A DNA stretch of 64,000 nt from Branchiostoma belcheri (taxonomy: Eukaryota > Chordata > Leptocardii > Amphioxiformes > Branchiostomatidae): NCBI RefSeq assembly GCF_001625305.1, contig NW_017803824.1, positions 2,630,960 through 2,694,959 of the forward strand, written 5' to 3'. Below, piece after piece: positions 23,001 through 37,100 of the stretch (positions are counted from its first letter, which is position 1; every line of letters begins with the position of its first letter). A program made the translations under genes and the position numbers. The notes under the pieces were generated by a model. That model made no database searches and was not told the origin of the DNA. It saw nothing but the letters and a program-made list of their open reading frames with translations.

Positions 23001-26000
23001 TAGCTAAGTATACGTATTCATTAATTGAACACATCCATGTTACTACCTTCTTGAGGTACTCCAGCATGGCGGGTCCGTTGCTCCACTTCCAGGAGACGTT
23101 CCCCTCGCAGAAGAGCGGCGTCTCGGGCCGGTAGAACCCGTCCTTGATGATTTGTTGTAAGGCGTAGGCGAACGTCAGGACGGCGTCCGCGTATTTGGCA
23201 GCCCTGGCCTGGTATAAAACGACGTTAAGAACATATTCTTTACGTTCAATCAAATGCTATCATGAAAGTTCATCTGTGTTGGTAGTTACTTTAGATCCAT
23301 CACAAAGAAGCTCTCCTACCTGCAGCTGTCGACCAGTCACTCTTGCCTTCCTCGGTCTTCAAAGAAGTGTGACAAGTCTTACTGGGTCAATCTACTGAGG
23401 AAGACCAGAGTGACTGGTCGAAAGCTCTAGGCGAGAGAACGCCTTTGTGTTGGATCTAATGTTTTAACTTTAAACATATCCGTTCAATCAAATGTATGTA
23501 ATTTGTGTGTTTTGTATGTCTTCTGCCTCGCCGCAAGGTGTGCGTTTTGTTTGCCTTGAACGCATTGAAATGTACAAAACCAGTACAGAAAGGTGTTTAG
23601 AAGACACTTGAAAGTTTTTTTAAGCCGAAAAGATGCATATCCCAGCATCTAATTAGCAAGGGTGAACCACTTACTTCAATCTTCATCCTGCCGGCCCCTG
23701 GGTACAAGATGGGGTCCGCCCCGCGCCAGACCTGCCGGAATGACGTGTACAGGTCACCGCTGCTGCCCACGGGTCTCGTCCCCAGGACACCCACCAGGTC
23801 CTCCGGCACCTCCTCACTCAACTCCGACTAGCGGAAGGGGAAATGCCGCAGTTTTAGGTTCACCGGAAATGACGCGTTGAAGTTACGACTGGCGCGAAAA
23901 CATAGCCTCTACCAGGCTTCGGGAGGCGGCTGGAAAGAGTGCGGCAAACAGTCCTCTCTAGCAGACCAACTCCCCTGGCGTGCTATCTCTCTATTTGGCC
24001 GATTTCTACTCTTTCCAGCCGCTTCCCGAAGCCTGGTAGAGGCTAGCGAAAACATACCTCGATTATCATTGTCGCCAGTCGGATTCATCATTCTCTTTTG
24101 GCTACTCCCTGGCCATTGATCAAGCTTTTCTGATTTTCTTAAGATTGAGGAGCCTTAATGAGCTTATTTTTGCTTGCCTTGCTTTTGCCCAATGATTAAT
24201 CCTCCCAAAATGAAAGTGAACAGAATATGATAGAATAACAAGCTTTTGCAAAATAAGTCTATCATTCCTTGTGCGCAAAGATTCTAGGTATCAAAATCAC
24301 ATGATTAAAAAAAAGACCAGAGAAAAAAGGTCAAGTCTTTGCATTTTGAACAGAACGAAAGCGGTAAGCGGTAAGACGAAAATGAGGAAGAATGACGTAA
24401 ATTCTGGCCACGTCTTTGTACAATGGACATCACATGGTGTACATGTTGCATGCAGACATACTGTAGTCTCAAAAGAAGGCAGACTCACAAACCACGATAC
24501 AAGAAGTGCTCACGGTAGTGCATGGTAAATCACGTGGCCATCACATGCCACATGCAGAGGTTGCACGTGATGTGAACCTACCTTTACCTTCGTCTCTCCA
24601 ATGGACTATGACAAGCGGGGAGACATAATAATGACACAGCTATGAGAAAATCATAGAGCAATAAGCGAACTCCGGTGTCCTCTAGTGACCTCGGAATCAA
24701 TACCGACCTCTTCACCTTATATTAAAAATGCATTAAGGAGCCTAATGGGCCGAATTAGGCAGAGAGATGACAACTTATTTCTTTACATATTAGATTATCG
24801 CTCCTTGACTCACACGCTGATCTGAAAATTCACTCACAAGTCACAACCCTCTGCATATATTATAAACAACGCCTCAAAACGAATAACGTTCAGAGTAAAG
24901 TCAACAAATCGACCACACATTGATTTCTGCCCCATGAGCGAAAATGGCTCATCCTAATAACTCCATTAGGAAAGAGTTGACTACACTGGAAGGTAAAGTA
25001 CCTGCACGACCCATTATGACTTCAGATAAAACGGGAGTGCCCCTAATGGCCACTCATCAAAGATGCATCCAGGCTCAGTTAACATAATGTGCGTTTCCTG
25101 GACATGTGTTTGTGCGATTGTTTTCTATTTATCTCAAAACTGAGATCTGAAATTTTCCTGCAGAATCGATCTTGATTACTAATATGAAAAAAAATCAAAG
25201 CGTTTATTCATAGAACATATATTCTGCAATTATAATACTACTAATATCAGACAAGCAAGCACTCTATCTGATTGAGCTATTAATAATACTAGTCCTATTT
25301 AGAAAATAATCCTGTTTTAGTACATACATGTATCATAACATGCAACGTGCTGTCAAACACTAACCCATAGACTATAGATACGTTTGGATATGGGCTTGTT
25401 TGTTTGTTTTTGTTTCTTTTTTTTTTTAAATACCGGAGATTACCATGCCTGAATGGGTCTTTCAACGACGTAGAGTTTTCTGATAAGTTTCAAAGTGCTG
25501 CAGTTCACACGACTGCCAGTAGGTGGCGAGACCCGAGGCTTACCATGCTGGCGATCCCGTCCGTGACGATCCAGACCCAGCCCGTTCCCGTCATGCCCAT
25601 GGTGGAGGCTTTCCTCAGCACCTCCATCCCCAGCAGCCCGCCGCAGTTCAGCAGGATGATCCGGGCGCCTGGGGAGGCAAACGCCGGTACAGAGAGCATA
25701 AAAGAGAAATTAACTAGAAAGGTAACATTTACAAAGCAAATGCATAATGTTTACCTTCGCATATGGTCTGCTCTGTTACTTAAAAACATTCATATATATG
25801 GTCAGACAGGAGTCTAAATCCCTCCTGCTATAAAATTGCAGCATGATGTAACCCAACACTAGTTACCATGATGACAGATGTTTGGTTCAGGTCATTGACC
25901 TTATTGGTTTGGAGAAGAAGAAGAGACAGAGCAATAACAATACGTTTCCTCCGGTATACATGATAATCTCCAACAAGATCATACGGTGGCAAAGCAGTAT

Positions 26001-29000
26001 CCATTGGCCATATATAAGAGTGACCTTCAGTGGCTAATGGACACTCCTATGGCCGATAGATACTGCCTTGCCATCGTATGATCTGTTTGGAGATTAGAAA
26101 TAGAGGAAGATTCTTTATTGACTCAACAAAATAAGGTCTTAACACAGACAGGTTTAACTTTGGAAAGAGTTTGGGGGCCGGGGATAGGTGAAGGCGCTAC
26201 AAAAGACCGTACAGAGGCTTCCTATTGGTCATCGAAAACTTGGAAAATCCCGGACCATTGATCTATGTGAACTATAAAGGTTGTTTGTTGTTGAGGGTTT
26301 GGGGGTGTTGGATAGAGATATTGTGATATAGATAGAGTCAGGTATTCTCTGGCTGCAGCTGGTTATTCTGTACTTCAAGTTACGTATCAATAGGCTGTCA
26401 CTGTGTGGATACAAAGTATATTTCAAGATTTCAAAGGCAAACAAAACATCTTCCAATTCCCCTAGCACAATGTCTTCCCAAATCCTTAGCGTATAGAGTT
26501 TCTTAATATACATGGATAAAGATTACTGGGACTTATTTTGAGATGAATGCGGGTCATATCATCCCGATTCCCATCCTGCAATTAAGCAGTTAAGATGACT
26601 TTATGGGCCCCGGTTGGGCCATCGCAGGATGATCATCAGGGAAGAATGAGCGACCATTGATTAAGTCTTTTCCAAACCACATCAACGTGAACTAAAAATA
26701 CTTTTATGTCGTGTTGTGGTATATACGGTACCAATGATGATCTAAAATAATCACCGAGTACCACAGAAATCCATAGACAGAGAGTACCACATTGGAACGA
26801 GCTTCGCTTTGATCATTTCCTCATTTCCCGCATAGTGATTTTGTGATTGACACATATGGATCTCAACAACCGAGTTTGTTAAGGAAAACTTCACAAATAA
26901 ACATCATTGTGCCTGGGATGTTTCAGACATGCAAAATCTTGGAATGCTTATAACGTTACATGTATTTCCTGTTAAAATGTAACTGGAAGTCGTCAAGGCC
27001 TGCAAAGTGTGCATCCTTCATCTTGTGTATGTGACAAATTACATACTGATACATATTTCCCGTTACAGTACCCAGATGCAGACATCGAACGTGGGATTTC
27101 CGGCTTTACCAGGTTATTGGTTTGTGTCCTGTACCACATGCCATGGTGTACGGGGCAGGTGCCAGGTGTGTCTATCTGTGCCGTTAGAATGTGGGTCAGT
27201 ACCACAATTTCAGTCAAACAGGCATCATTCAAGAAAATATCAATATTAATCTATTTCACAGCGGGGATTACACCTAGATGATGACATAAATCACAGGGTC
27301 AGTAGAAGTTCCGATGAGAAATGAAATGTTACCCTTACCGCGGGTTCATTGTACTGCCCAATTATGGACGAAAGCTAATTAGCTAGTCTCTATCGCAAAA
27401 CAAACAACATTCTGGATGAGGGAATCTGATAATGACAATTTTACTGCCCTTTCTTTTACTGCCATTTCTTAGTACACTCTCATCATCATTTCATACTTGA
27501 AAGCACTGGAAATGGCCTCAAAATAGTTACTGTTATTAGGAAGGCCTGGTGGAGGCTAGTTCTTAGTACACGAAATAGAAACTCTGTAACATGTTGTTGC
27601 GACGTTTGCCACAACCTGAGCCCGTCTGTCCCGTCTGTCTGTTCGGTAAGCAGATGGTTTAATTAATCGGTGACTGCCTGTGAAGACGGCAGGGTTGTAA
27701 ACTAACGTGCTGTGCGCGGCAAGTGCAGACTGATAATGAGCTTATATATAGTAAGCACATATCGGAGTTCACCTAAGTACACAGTCGGTCTCATCTGTTG
27801 GCTTTTCTAATACATTCATCAAGTCTTGTTTTTAGTTAGCTTGAAAAAATGTTGGCGTTTGTAATGTCCCCACTTCTTTTTCTTATTGCTCACAAGTTTC
27901 TGATTGCTCCAGTGTTTTGATACTTACATGCGAATGGCAAGAAAGTGACCAGTCATGAAAACGTATCTACAACTGAATCTAGAAATCAGTGCGTGATTTA
28001 TCAGATTATAAGATGAAACTTCACCTATAACTTGCTTAAAGTTTAGACTATTAGTAACCTTGTGTTTGTCATGCCTGGCTATAGGAAATACGGCTGTTCA
28101 TTTTGCCCCCTTTGTCTGTAATTTTTGGTCCTGTGACATTCCTCTTTCATAAATAGCTGACCTTCCATGAGCTACTTGTACTAAACCCGATTCACCTTGC
28201 AAAATTGATCAACATGTCTGAGCCGCACAGCTGAAGATACAGTGCAGGGGTTGGAAGCCCTCCGACATGTCCAAATCTACTTAACGGTCTTATCTTCAGG
28301 GCGGGAAAAGGCTCTGTAAATCCCCAGCAGAAAGATAGCAATATGTCACACAGATGGTTGACAAGGACTGTACATCCGGCTTCAACGCACGGACACATGT
28401 CAGATTTACCGGGTTACTCTAAGTCTAAGGATTCCCTCAGATTTGTCAATTATAAGTCCAGAGGTGTAACATATTATGAGATGGCTCCAGTGGATTTATA
28501 TTAAGAAGCTCTTTAAGAGAAAAGCAGACATTTTTTCCTCTGAATGGCTGTCAGGCTTGAGAGGCTGTCGGTCACGATTTTTGGCGGGAAGCCACGTTTC
28601 TGTCAGGTTATCGTCCGAAAGGGAAACGCGCGCAACTGCAGCAGCGCGGAGGAAATCCCTCTGCTCTATTTTCAAGTTTGACACTAATTGATAAGAAGTG
28701 AATCCCCGAAACTATTTGTGGCGTTCGCGGTCTTTATCAGATGGAGATAGCGACTGTTGTGTGAAGTCTGGCCGTAATTGCTTCGTCCTTTGACGCAGAC
28801 GGGTATATAGACGAGTTCTTCACTGTCAGACTTGTATAACGTTATGTGTGTTACACAACGAAACGGTATCGGTCAGACGCAGACAACGGAGAAACATCAG
28901 TTCATGATCAGTTGCCACTTTTTCGGACATGTCAGCCCGTTCATTCAACCTTAATTGGATGTAGCACTACATGTACATCCTGTAGCGAAACAAATCAGCG

Positions 29001-31110
29001 AAGTGCTTAAAACAGATATAGAACCATTCATCCTCACTCGCACTCACTCACTCACTTACTCACTCTCTCACTCATTCCCTAGCCTGGTTACCAAACCGAG
29101 TCTCTTTCGTCCTCTCTAGATTTGGTAACCCAGGCTAGTAGGAAATGGGTAAGTGAGTGAGTGAGTGAGTGAGTGAGTGAGTGAGTGAGTGAGTGAGTGA
29201 GTGAGTGAGAGTGAGTGAGAGTGAGTGAGTGAGTGAGAGTGAGTGAGTGAGTGAGTGAGTGAGTGAGAGTGAGTGAGTGAGAGTGAGTGAGTGAGTGAGT
29301 GAGTGAGTGAGAGTGAGTGAGAGTGAGTGAGTGAGTGAGTGAGAGTGAGTGAGTGAGTGCGTGAGTGAGTGAGTGAGTGAGTGAGTGAGTGCCCACCTGC
29401 GGTTTTGATTGCCTTGAGCTGCCTCAGCACGTCTATCTGTGCGGGGTTCTCCTTGGGTTGGAACTGTTGGACGGTCCGGATGAGCCAGCCGCGCTGACTG
29501 GCCAGCGTCTTGAACTCCATCAGTCCGTGCGTACCTGTGTGGGGTTGTGAGAGAGTTCCGTATGGTTGAAACACGTTCTTTATAATGGATGATTACCGCA
29601 ATACATAGAGATGTCATGCTTGTATGACCCACCTGTCTTACAATTATTGATTGTGGCCCGTTTTTGCACACTAACAAAGTTTTGAGCAAAGACTGGATAT
29701 GCTTAGGTCACTTTTAAAAACTTTTTCTTCGTTTTGTTGTCTTTTATTATACTTTCCGTTGCTGCAAACTCAAAGGTATTGAGACCTTAGCACGACCAGT
29801 CGTTGATCAAAAGTTTGTCAGTCAACAATCAATGGCAGGTAACTGTGAAAAAAAATCCGGATTTCACGCAGGCGCACGGTACGGTCCGTTCTGCCGACGT
29901 ATCTGGGACCTTACCATAGTCGTCCCGTGAGACCAGGATGCTCATCTGCTGCCAGCCGAACTCGTTGACCAGGTCCACCAGCGCGCGGCTCTGCACGGTG
30001 TCCGGCGCGGACATGCGCAGCAGGTACGGGTACTTCTCCGGGTTGTCCAGCATCGGGTCCGTGGCGATGGGCGCGATCTGAGGTATCGCGAGACCCGCCG
30101 AGACCAGCTGCGTGGTTTTGACGGAGGAGGAACTTCCCGGTCCGATGAAGGTCGCCACACCCTTCTCAGCTTGATGACACACTGTAAGGAAAATATTCCT
30201 AGTAGTTGAAAGACACAGCCATACAAGAAAAAGTCCCAATAGCATAATTTCCAAGCAGATGTTTTGTTGGCTGCAAAAGACAGTATCAAATTGGCCAGAC
30301 AGTATCCATTGCCCTAATGGACACTCCTCTGGCCAGTACATTGGATGCTGCCATCCCACCGTATGATCTGCTTGGAGTTTAAATAGCATACTTGTTCGTG
30401 ACAAATTCAAGAACAAGCGTACATACACTTCATTACAATAACTCTGCTCTCATCTCATGTATCCTTTAGTCTACCACAGATGATCTGACAACTAGTTTTC
30501 TCCACCCTTTTCGGTTTTTTGTTCCTCTTAAAGTTTGACTTAGTGTCGTGCTTGTCCATTGTCATGTTATGGGCCTATCTTTTCCGTTGCCTACCCTTCT
30601 TTCTTCCTACCTGTACTGTTCCTTTTATGATGGTTTTGGGTCTTGATGACCGTAACATGTACGTGGCCATGCCGTTGCCTTTTATTTACTTTGGTTAGGA
30701 TCGATGTGGTCGTACGGACCTAATAACTCTGCATGTGCGTAAAAATAAAGTTATTCATGTACATGTAACAAACTTATCTGATCTAGAAACAAGGCTTCAT
30801 TCCTTCTAGAGTGAAACAAAGGACAGGCATCCAGATAACGGGACTTATTGCAATATTCACTTGCGTCACTCAGCTGTTACACAACGACTTTTATCACACC
30901 TCTCGCACTTTCGCGTGTGATAAAGGTAGTGGTCATGGGGAGGGTTATTGATGGGGTTGATACCAGGGGAATACCTGTATGTTTTATCTGTGAACCTGGA
31001 TTTGTAGGGCAAAGTTGGAGAGTAGTGGAGTAATGAAATTATTGCAGGGGAAGGGTGAAGGTTGTTTTAGTAGATGTATGCCTCTGCGTGCGTGTGTGTG
31101 TGTGTGTGTG

Positions 31111-31145
<35 letters not shown>

Positions 31146-34100
31146 GTGTGTCTGTATGTGTGTCTGTATCTACATGTGTGTGTGTGTGTGTGGACTGAGT
31201 GGACACGAACACATCTGCATGTATGTGTATATCGTGCGTGTGTGTATGTGTGTGTGTGTGTGTGTGTGATTACGAGCAATACATAAGTTAATGAGAAAAA
31301 AAAGACATTTAATCACCCATCCAGCCAAGAAACAAGATGCTGCTGTTGAGTTTGTGTTGATCAATTTCGAAAACAGTGCAAACGAGAGGGGTGGGTACCA
31401 ACTACCAAAGCACGGTGGTATTCTTCAAAATGTCGGCTCTAAGATGGATCGACGGGTGCGCAGAGTTTAATCCGTTCTCACATTCTGTAAATTACAAAAC
31501 AACGATGACTGATGCCCCATCGAGCAGCAATCCGTCAGTCCGTGGTAATTCTCCAATTTGGATGTGGAGATGAGGCTGTTCTAGATAACAGCCCAAAGTC
31601 CCGATGTGATTGTTAATTGCAGCGCAGATACAGAAGGGGAGATCATAACGTTTTGTGGTTGACTGATTGTCCCTTTCTCTTGCTGCCGCACATTCAACCG
31701 ATAGGATGAAGTAAAAGATAATCAAATCGGCGGCTGGATACTGCCTTGTCGGTTTCACGGTTACGATTTTGCCACCACAGGATCTGCTTGGCATTAGTAA
31801 CAGAAAGGGTTGGACCTGTATGTCGAAAGGGGGAAGGTGCAACCGAAAAGAAACTAATTTAGTCTCTGTTATAATCTTTCGACTTCTTCTGAATTTCCAA
31901 AAACAAAGCATTAAAGATACTCAAAGATACCTTACAGATCAAGTAAAGATATGTGATCCTAAAAGAGGCTGCTTTTTAAGTGGGGCATTTACGATTACGT
32001 TAGTTAACTTACTTGAACACTGTTAAATCAGGATCTAATATGTAAGCCATTAAGCATTGTTAAATGTCTGATTTGTTGCAGTGATTTCCATACTGACCTG
32101 TCAGTACGCTGTCCAGGTTAGCCAGCATGACCACAGTCCCCTCCACTATCCTGATCCTGGTGGCCGGTAAGATATCTGTCCTGTTGTTCACAAACTCCAC
32201 CGCTAGGCGGACAGCCGTCCGGTCCGTGGGGCTCTCTCCGTCATACAGCGCACCTGGGGTAGAAAGAAACCCGTGCTTTATCGTGTATGATACTGTAGTA
32301 AAGGTTTAGAATACCAGAAAAATTCTAGTCTACTATAAAAAAAGTTTGTTCTTTTGTATAGCCTGTCATGATAAAGAAAGGTCAAACAGTGTAATGATGA
32401 ACGAACATATAAGACGATGTTACGATGTGCGATGACAAAAAAAAATTCGGCAAAAAAAATCTTTATTTGCATGTTCATGCCCATGGGGCTAAATGAATAC
32501 ATCGGAGTATGATGTTACATGTATATCATACTGAGTAACATAGCATAGAAGGATAAAAGAATAATGCAAAAGTCTTAGTAACTACTAGAGAATACATCCC
32601 ATCTAATCAAGGAGGTGGTGATGGAAGATCCTCGATCCAGTGTAGGCCTTGTAGATTTCTTCTCTCTTTTTAAAGCAATTGGAGATGAATTCTCATAGGT
32701 TTTCTATTGTATGGTCATTACTGGTGGACATGAGACGACTGAATATCTCTTTCTTTGTTCTACCTTTACACAGTTTGTCTAAGCAGATTGTTCTAAATAG
32801 TGTGTCACGTTCGGCAATTTAAAACAAAACTAATCACAGGTCTCCTAAAAGTTTTAGAGGCCACTTAGAGAAATCTAATTGGCAAATATTCCACGAACCT
32901 TTTCATTTATTAAAAAACATATTACATGACATGTACTATAATATCGTAGAAAGCATTCACTGTCAGTTGGAATCTTGTTAGTGTCTCTGCACAGGTCGCC
33001 AAGGTCAATAGATAGAATCAATTGCCCTTGGGCACATCTCAAGTCTGCAAGTTCAAGATCAGGCACGTAAGATAGTGCCGGCACTCACACGTACTGCGGT
33101 AATCTCAGGGGTAGTTGATACTGCTCTTAACTGTGTCAGAGCTTTCATCTTTACTGTGGGAGTGAATTAATGACGGCCACGTGCACGGTCTCATAACGGA
33201 ACCGTGCGTCATACGTCAAGCCATTACCGGAAGGAGATAGGAACTCCTCGATATTTCTCGAGAGTCGGATTTTGACAATGAAGGATACGTCTGTAGTACG
33301 GTAGCAGAAATCTGTAGAGGAAAGGGTCCTACAAATCTTTACGAAGTACACTTCAGAAATCTAGGTCACATTGTTCACAATGTCATTTTGGGGTATGGCT
33401 TCTAGAAAATGAAGTTTTAAGCAGGAAGTTAAAATGGAGTGACTCAGCAATTTGTCAGCAATTATCTTTCTCTCTAAACAAACTTCCCCCATTAGAGCCT
33501 ACGGCGCCGGCGTTATTGAACCGATCGCTATCGGTGTGTTTTATCCCCCAAATTGAACTGAAGTGCCCCGTATATGTGTCAATGTCTAAGCCTCCATTAC
33601 GGCTCGCTTTCCCCGCATCTTCTCGCCTCTGGGGGGAGTTGCATCAGCGGAACGTACGGCCGTAAAATCTCACGTGGAAGAACATCCGTCAAATTAGGCT
33701 ATACCGTCTTAATTTTATGGATGACATCCCCTGAAGACACCCACTGCGCGCGGGTGAATAAATAAAATGTCCAGCCAAAAACAAAATCAGCTAAACCACA
33801 GAATACAATGCTGGTATTGTACGCGAATTTCAATCGTACATAGCGCCTTTAACGTGTGCTGGCCTTTTGCGGCATTTATGAGTCTGCACTGTACTGATTT
33901 CTTGACTTCGGTGAAGCTTTGGCAACCTTGGTGCCATCTGTAGTTACCGCCGGCTCCGTATTGTCGCTGGCTGCCATGGACTTCGGAGGATGGCACCCAG
34001 ACCAGAGCCTCGGAGGAGGTGATTTTTTGTTAGAACCGTGAGGCGAAAATCAATGCGCGCGCGGATGTCATCCATAAGATTAAGACGGCGTGGCCTTACC

Positions 34101-37100
34101 GCACCACGTGACGCACCAGCGCTGAAACAGCCGGGGCCGTGAGAGATAGGGGCGAGTGTAATGCAGGGTTTATTGAAGACGGCTGTTTTTACAGGCCGTC
34201 TATGGCCCGCCGGTGAACCGCAGGTATCTCAACCGCGATCGCGCGGTCGGTGAACCTGTTGAACTACGGCGGCACTCCTGGCCCGACTTCTAGCAGATCA
34301 CCCACTGCACTGGTCAGGCTCAGGATCGTGATGAAAGAAAAGTACTCTCCAAGTAGAGGTTTCGGTTTTGGCCTATTTTGGGCGTATTTTCAGGCTTTCT
34401 TTTTTGTGTAAAAAAAGAAAGCCCCCCCCCCCCAAAAGCCTAAAAACACACTAAAAATAAACCTAAACCCATGATTGGAGAGAAGAAAGAAGAAGCTTTA
34501 TGGCCAACACCTCTAAGTCTGGAAAATTAGGGACATCGTAATACTGTGAAAGTATCCATACATATTACAACAATGTGCTATGTCAGAGTTACAAATGTCA
34601 GTTTCCATGGTGACGGCGGATGTTGTGTCTGGTTTCCATAGTAACAGAGAAACCCGAGCTCTTGTTGCCATTTCTATTTGTTAAATTTAGTCGAACAGCC
34701 ACAAACTCTGCGAGCGGGGCCTTCATACACCGTAGCAATAATCCTATTGTAATGTATAACTGTGTCCCTGCATGGGGGTTACGCAAAGGCTGAAGTGCAA
34801 CTGATTGTTTTCGTGATAGAACGCATTAGAGGGCTAACGAGAAATTCAGCCACCATAATGGGAAGATGAAATGATTTCTCCATTACGTGATATTGTGCGG
34901 ACCGCTAACGGCAGTTTTGACTTTGCAGAGAGGTAAGGTCGCCAGAAAGCGGGGTCGTGGGATCATCTCATATTCATTAAACCACACAGACATTAGAGTT
35001 GTTATTACTTTCATATGCAGACTGGTTCTCCCAGATGACGAGTAAAATTCCTACTTATTCTTCTTTCTGGCAAGGCCGCCCGACTTGCGAAATGCTGTGG
35101 TGAGTTTGGACCTGATTGTTTTTGGCCTCTGCACACCTAGCTAGGCTCACTCCTACTCTAAACGATAGGTGTGATGAGCTCTTTAATGTAACCGGGGTGT
35201 GGCTATCTTTATGATACGTGACGTTATTTTTGGCGTGTTTTATGAGTTTTTATCGGGCTTTTTTTACTGGAATATTTTTTACGCCTAAAAATCCAATACA
35301 AAAAGGACGCCCGATGAAAACGCCTAAACACGCCCAAAATAAGCCAAAACCCTAACCCTCTGCTACATGTAGGAGTACTCAAATTATTCCCCCGTGTGAA
35401 TGAATGGTTGCAGCGTCCTTGCTTTTATTGCTTTATTACTTCAGTGAAACAGATGATGGTTGGAGAACGATGCGCTTCCGGAAATTGCCTAATAAAAGCG
35501 CGCTAACGTTTCTCTTTTCAGTTCAACACTCTAATGAAGTGATGGACGGTTTTAGGGCTACATCGGACAAACATATTGGCATCCTGGCTATCTAGGATAC
35601 TTGGATGCAAAATTACTTCATTTCACCCCAACTATATTTTATCTATAGATAACTAATGTATCTGCATAGGATCTACAGCGAAAGTAGGGCAAGGGAAACA
35701 AGACCAAGCGAAATGGAAAAGAATGAGTGATAGAGCCAAAAACAGGAAGTAGTATGTTCTCGCAACTTTCCAACTTGCAACTTGCTTTCATTCAAAATTT
35801 ACATGCATGCATTTATCTGAAACCAAGTATGGAAACGAAAAAATATATAACATGACAATATTTTTCGATTACATGAAACATCACAGAATCATGTGTTAGC
35901 AGCAGTTAGCTCAGTGATGATGGTAATAAGTTGTCGTCTCTCTAATTTTCATGATTGTCCTCGGCACTAGATGGTAAGTTTTAACGTTGAGAAATTACCT
36001 ATGAACATCTCGGTCGTCCTCAGTTGCACCTGTGAGTATTGCCCCGAGGAAGGTAGCAGGAATCTCCAAGTCGTAGATTCGGTGGAGCAAGGAGACTTTA
36101 TGTTGGTCGCCTGTATGCATTGGCCGCCTGTATCCTTCGTCCGCCGGATGCAGGCGGCGAATGGGTACAGTCGGCCAACATAGACTCTTTGCCCCACCGA
36201 ATCTGCTTGTAGATTAGGCAGCAGGAGGGTTGGCAGGTATTTGGAAGTAGTTTTGTACCAGCTGATTTACCAACCCGATGAAACAAGTCATTAACGACGG
36301 TTACTGTTTGAACGAAAAGCATTAGGGGTTATTGAACTTTGCACGTCATCGTAAGAGGGTGTTTATGGGGGTGATTGTCTTCATTAGTGAGCTTCTAAAG
36401 TGATCCCCAGGTATGACAGAGTCGTTGCGACGAGAGGTCAGTCACCTCAGTACAGGATAGATCTTCAGCAAATGATAGTTTTTGTGACTATGGCAATAAT
36501 GGCAGGGACTGTTTTTACAAGGCTCAGAGGTAGTTCTGGTTGTGATTTTGTCTTCCGCGTTTCATTGCAAAATTAACGATTTAATTATAACATCTTCTTA
36601 GGCTACGTTACTGTCCGCTGTCATCAAGCCATTAACAACAAGCAAACAAAAACACAACAGGTGTCATATTACCGTATGATACAAACTTTCATTACGATGA
36701 GAGAACTTTCCGTGCCAATGTTTTAAATCACCGAAGTTTATCTTAAGTAACAAACTTACATATTTCCATTGCCTTAGCCGCTGAAACAATAGTTAGTAGT
36801 TGTCATTGGCGCGCTATGGTACAGACCTTCGCATGATGTAAAGGTCTTATAAGATGTGCTCTTTCGTGCCTTGAGGTAAACCGCAGTGACCACGTTACAC
36901 ACCGTGAGGAATAGTTCCCAACATGGCGTCCATGGATCAACTTTCAAAAGGTCGCACAAACTCGACGTGACCTAGTCCGCCGCCGAATGACACCTCCATC
37001 TTCCACGTACAATTTACGGTTATGGTTCTCCACTAGGTAGTGAGCATCACGTGCCTGATCCGTGAGACGTACGGAGTGTTCAGACGGATGGTCTGCCGCT

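Larger units (their letters stand above)
25669..29396. other. receptor intron 4
   Basis: No exon recognised. It holds a reverse-oriented family E repeat (about 25700-25960), a family A MITE (25965-26096), a short inverted pair GCCTGGTTACC / GGTAACCCAGGC (29081-29138) and a GAGT microsatellite against the upstream exon. Confidence 0.5.

Noticed and set aside
29116-29689. Long minus-strand frames of Thr-His-Ser-Leu repeats
   Set aside because: They are translations of the GAGT microsatellite; only the part over 29397-29534 is a real receptor exon.
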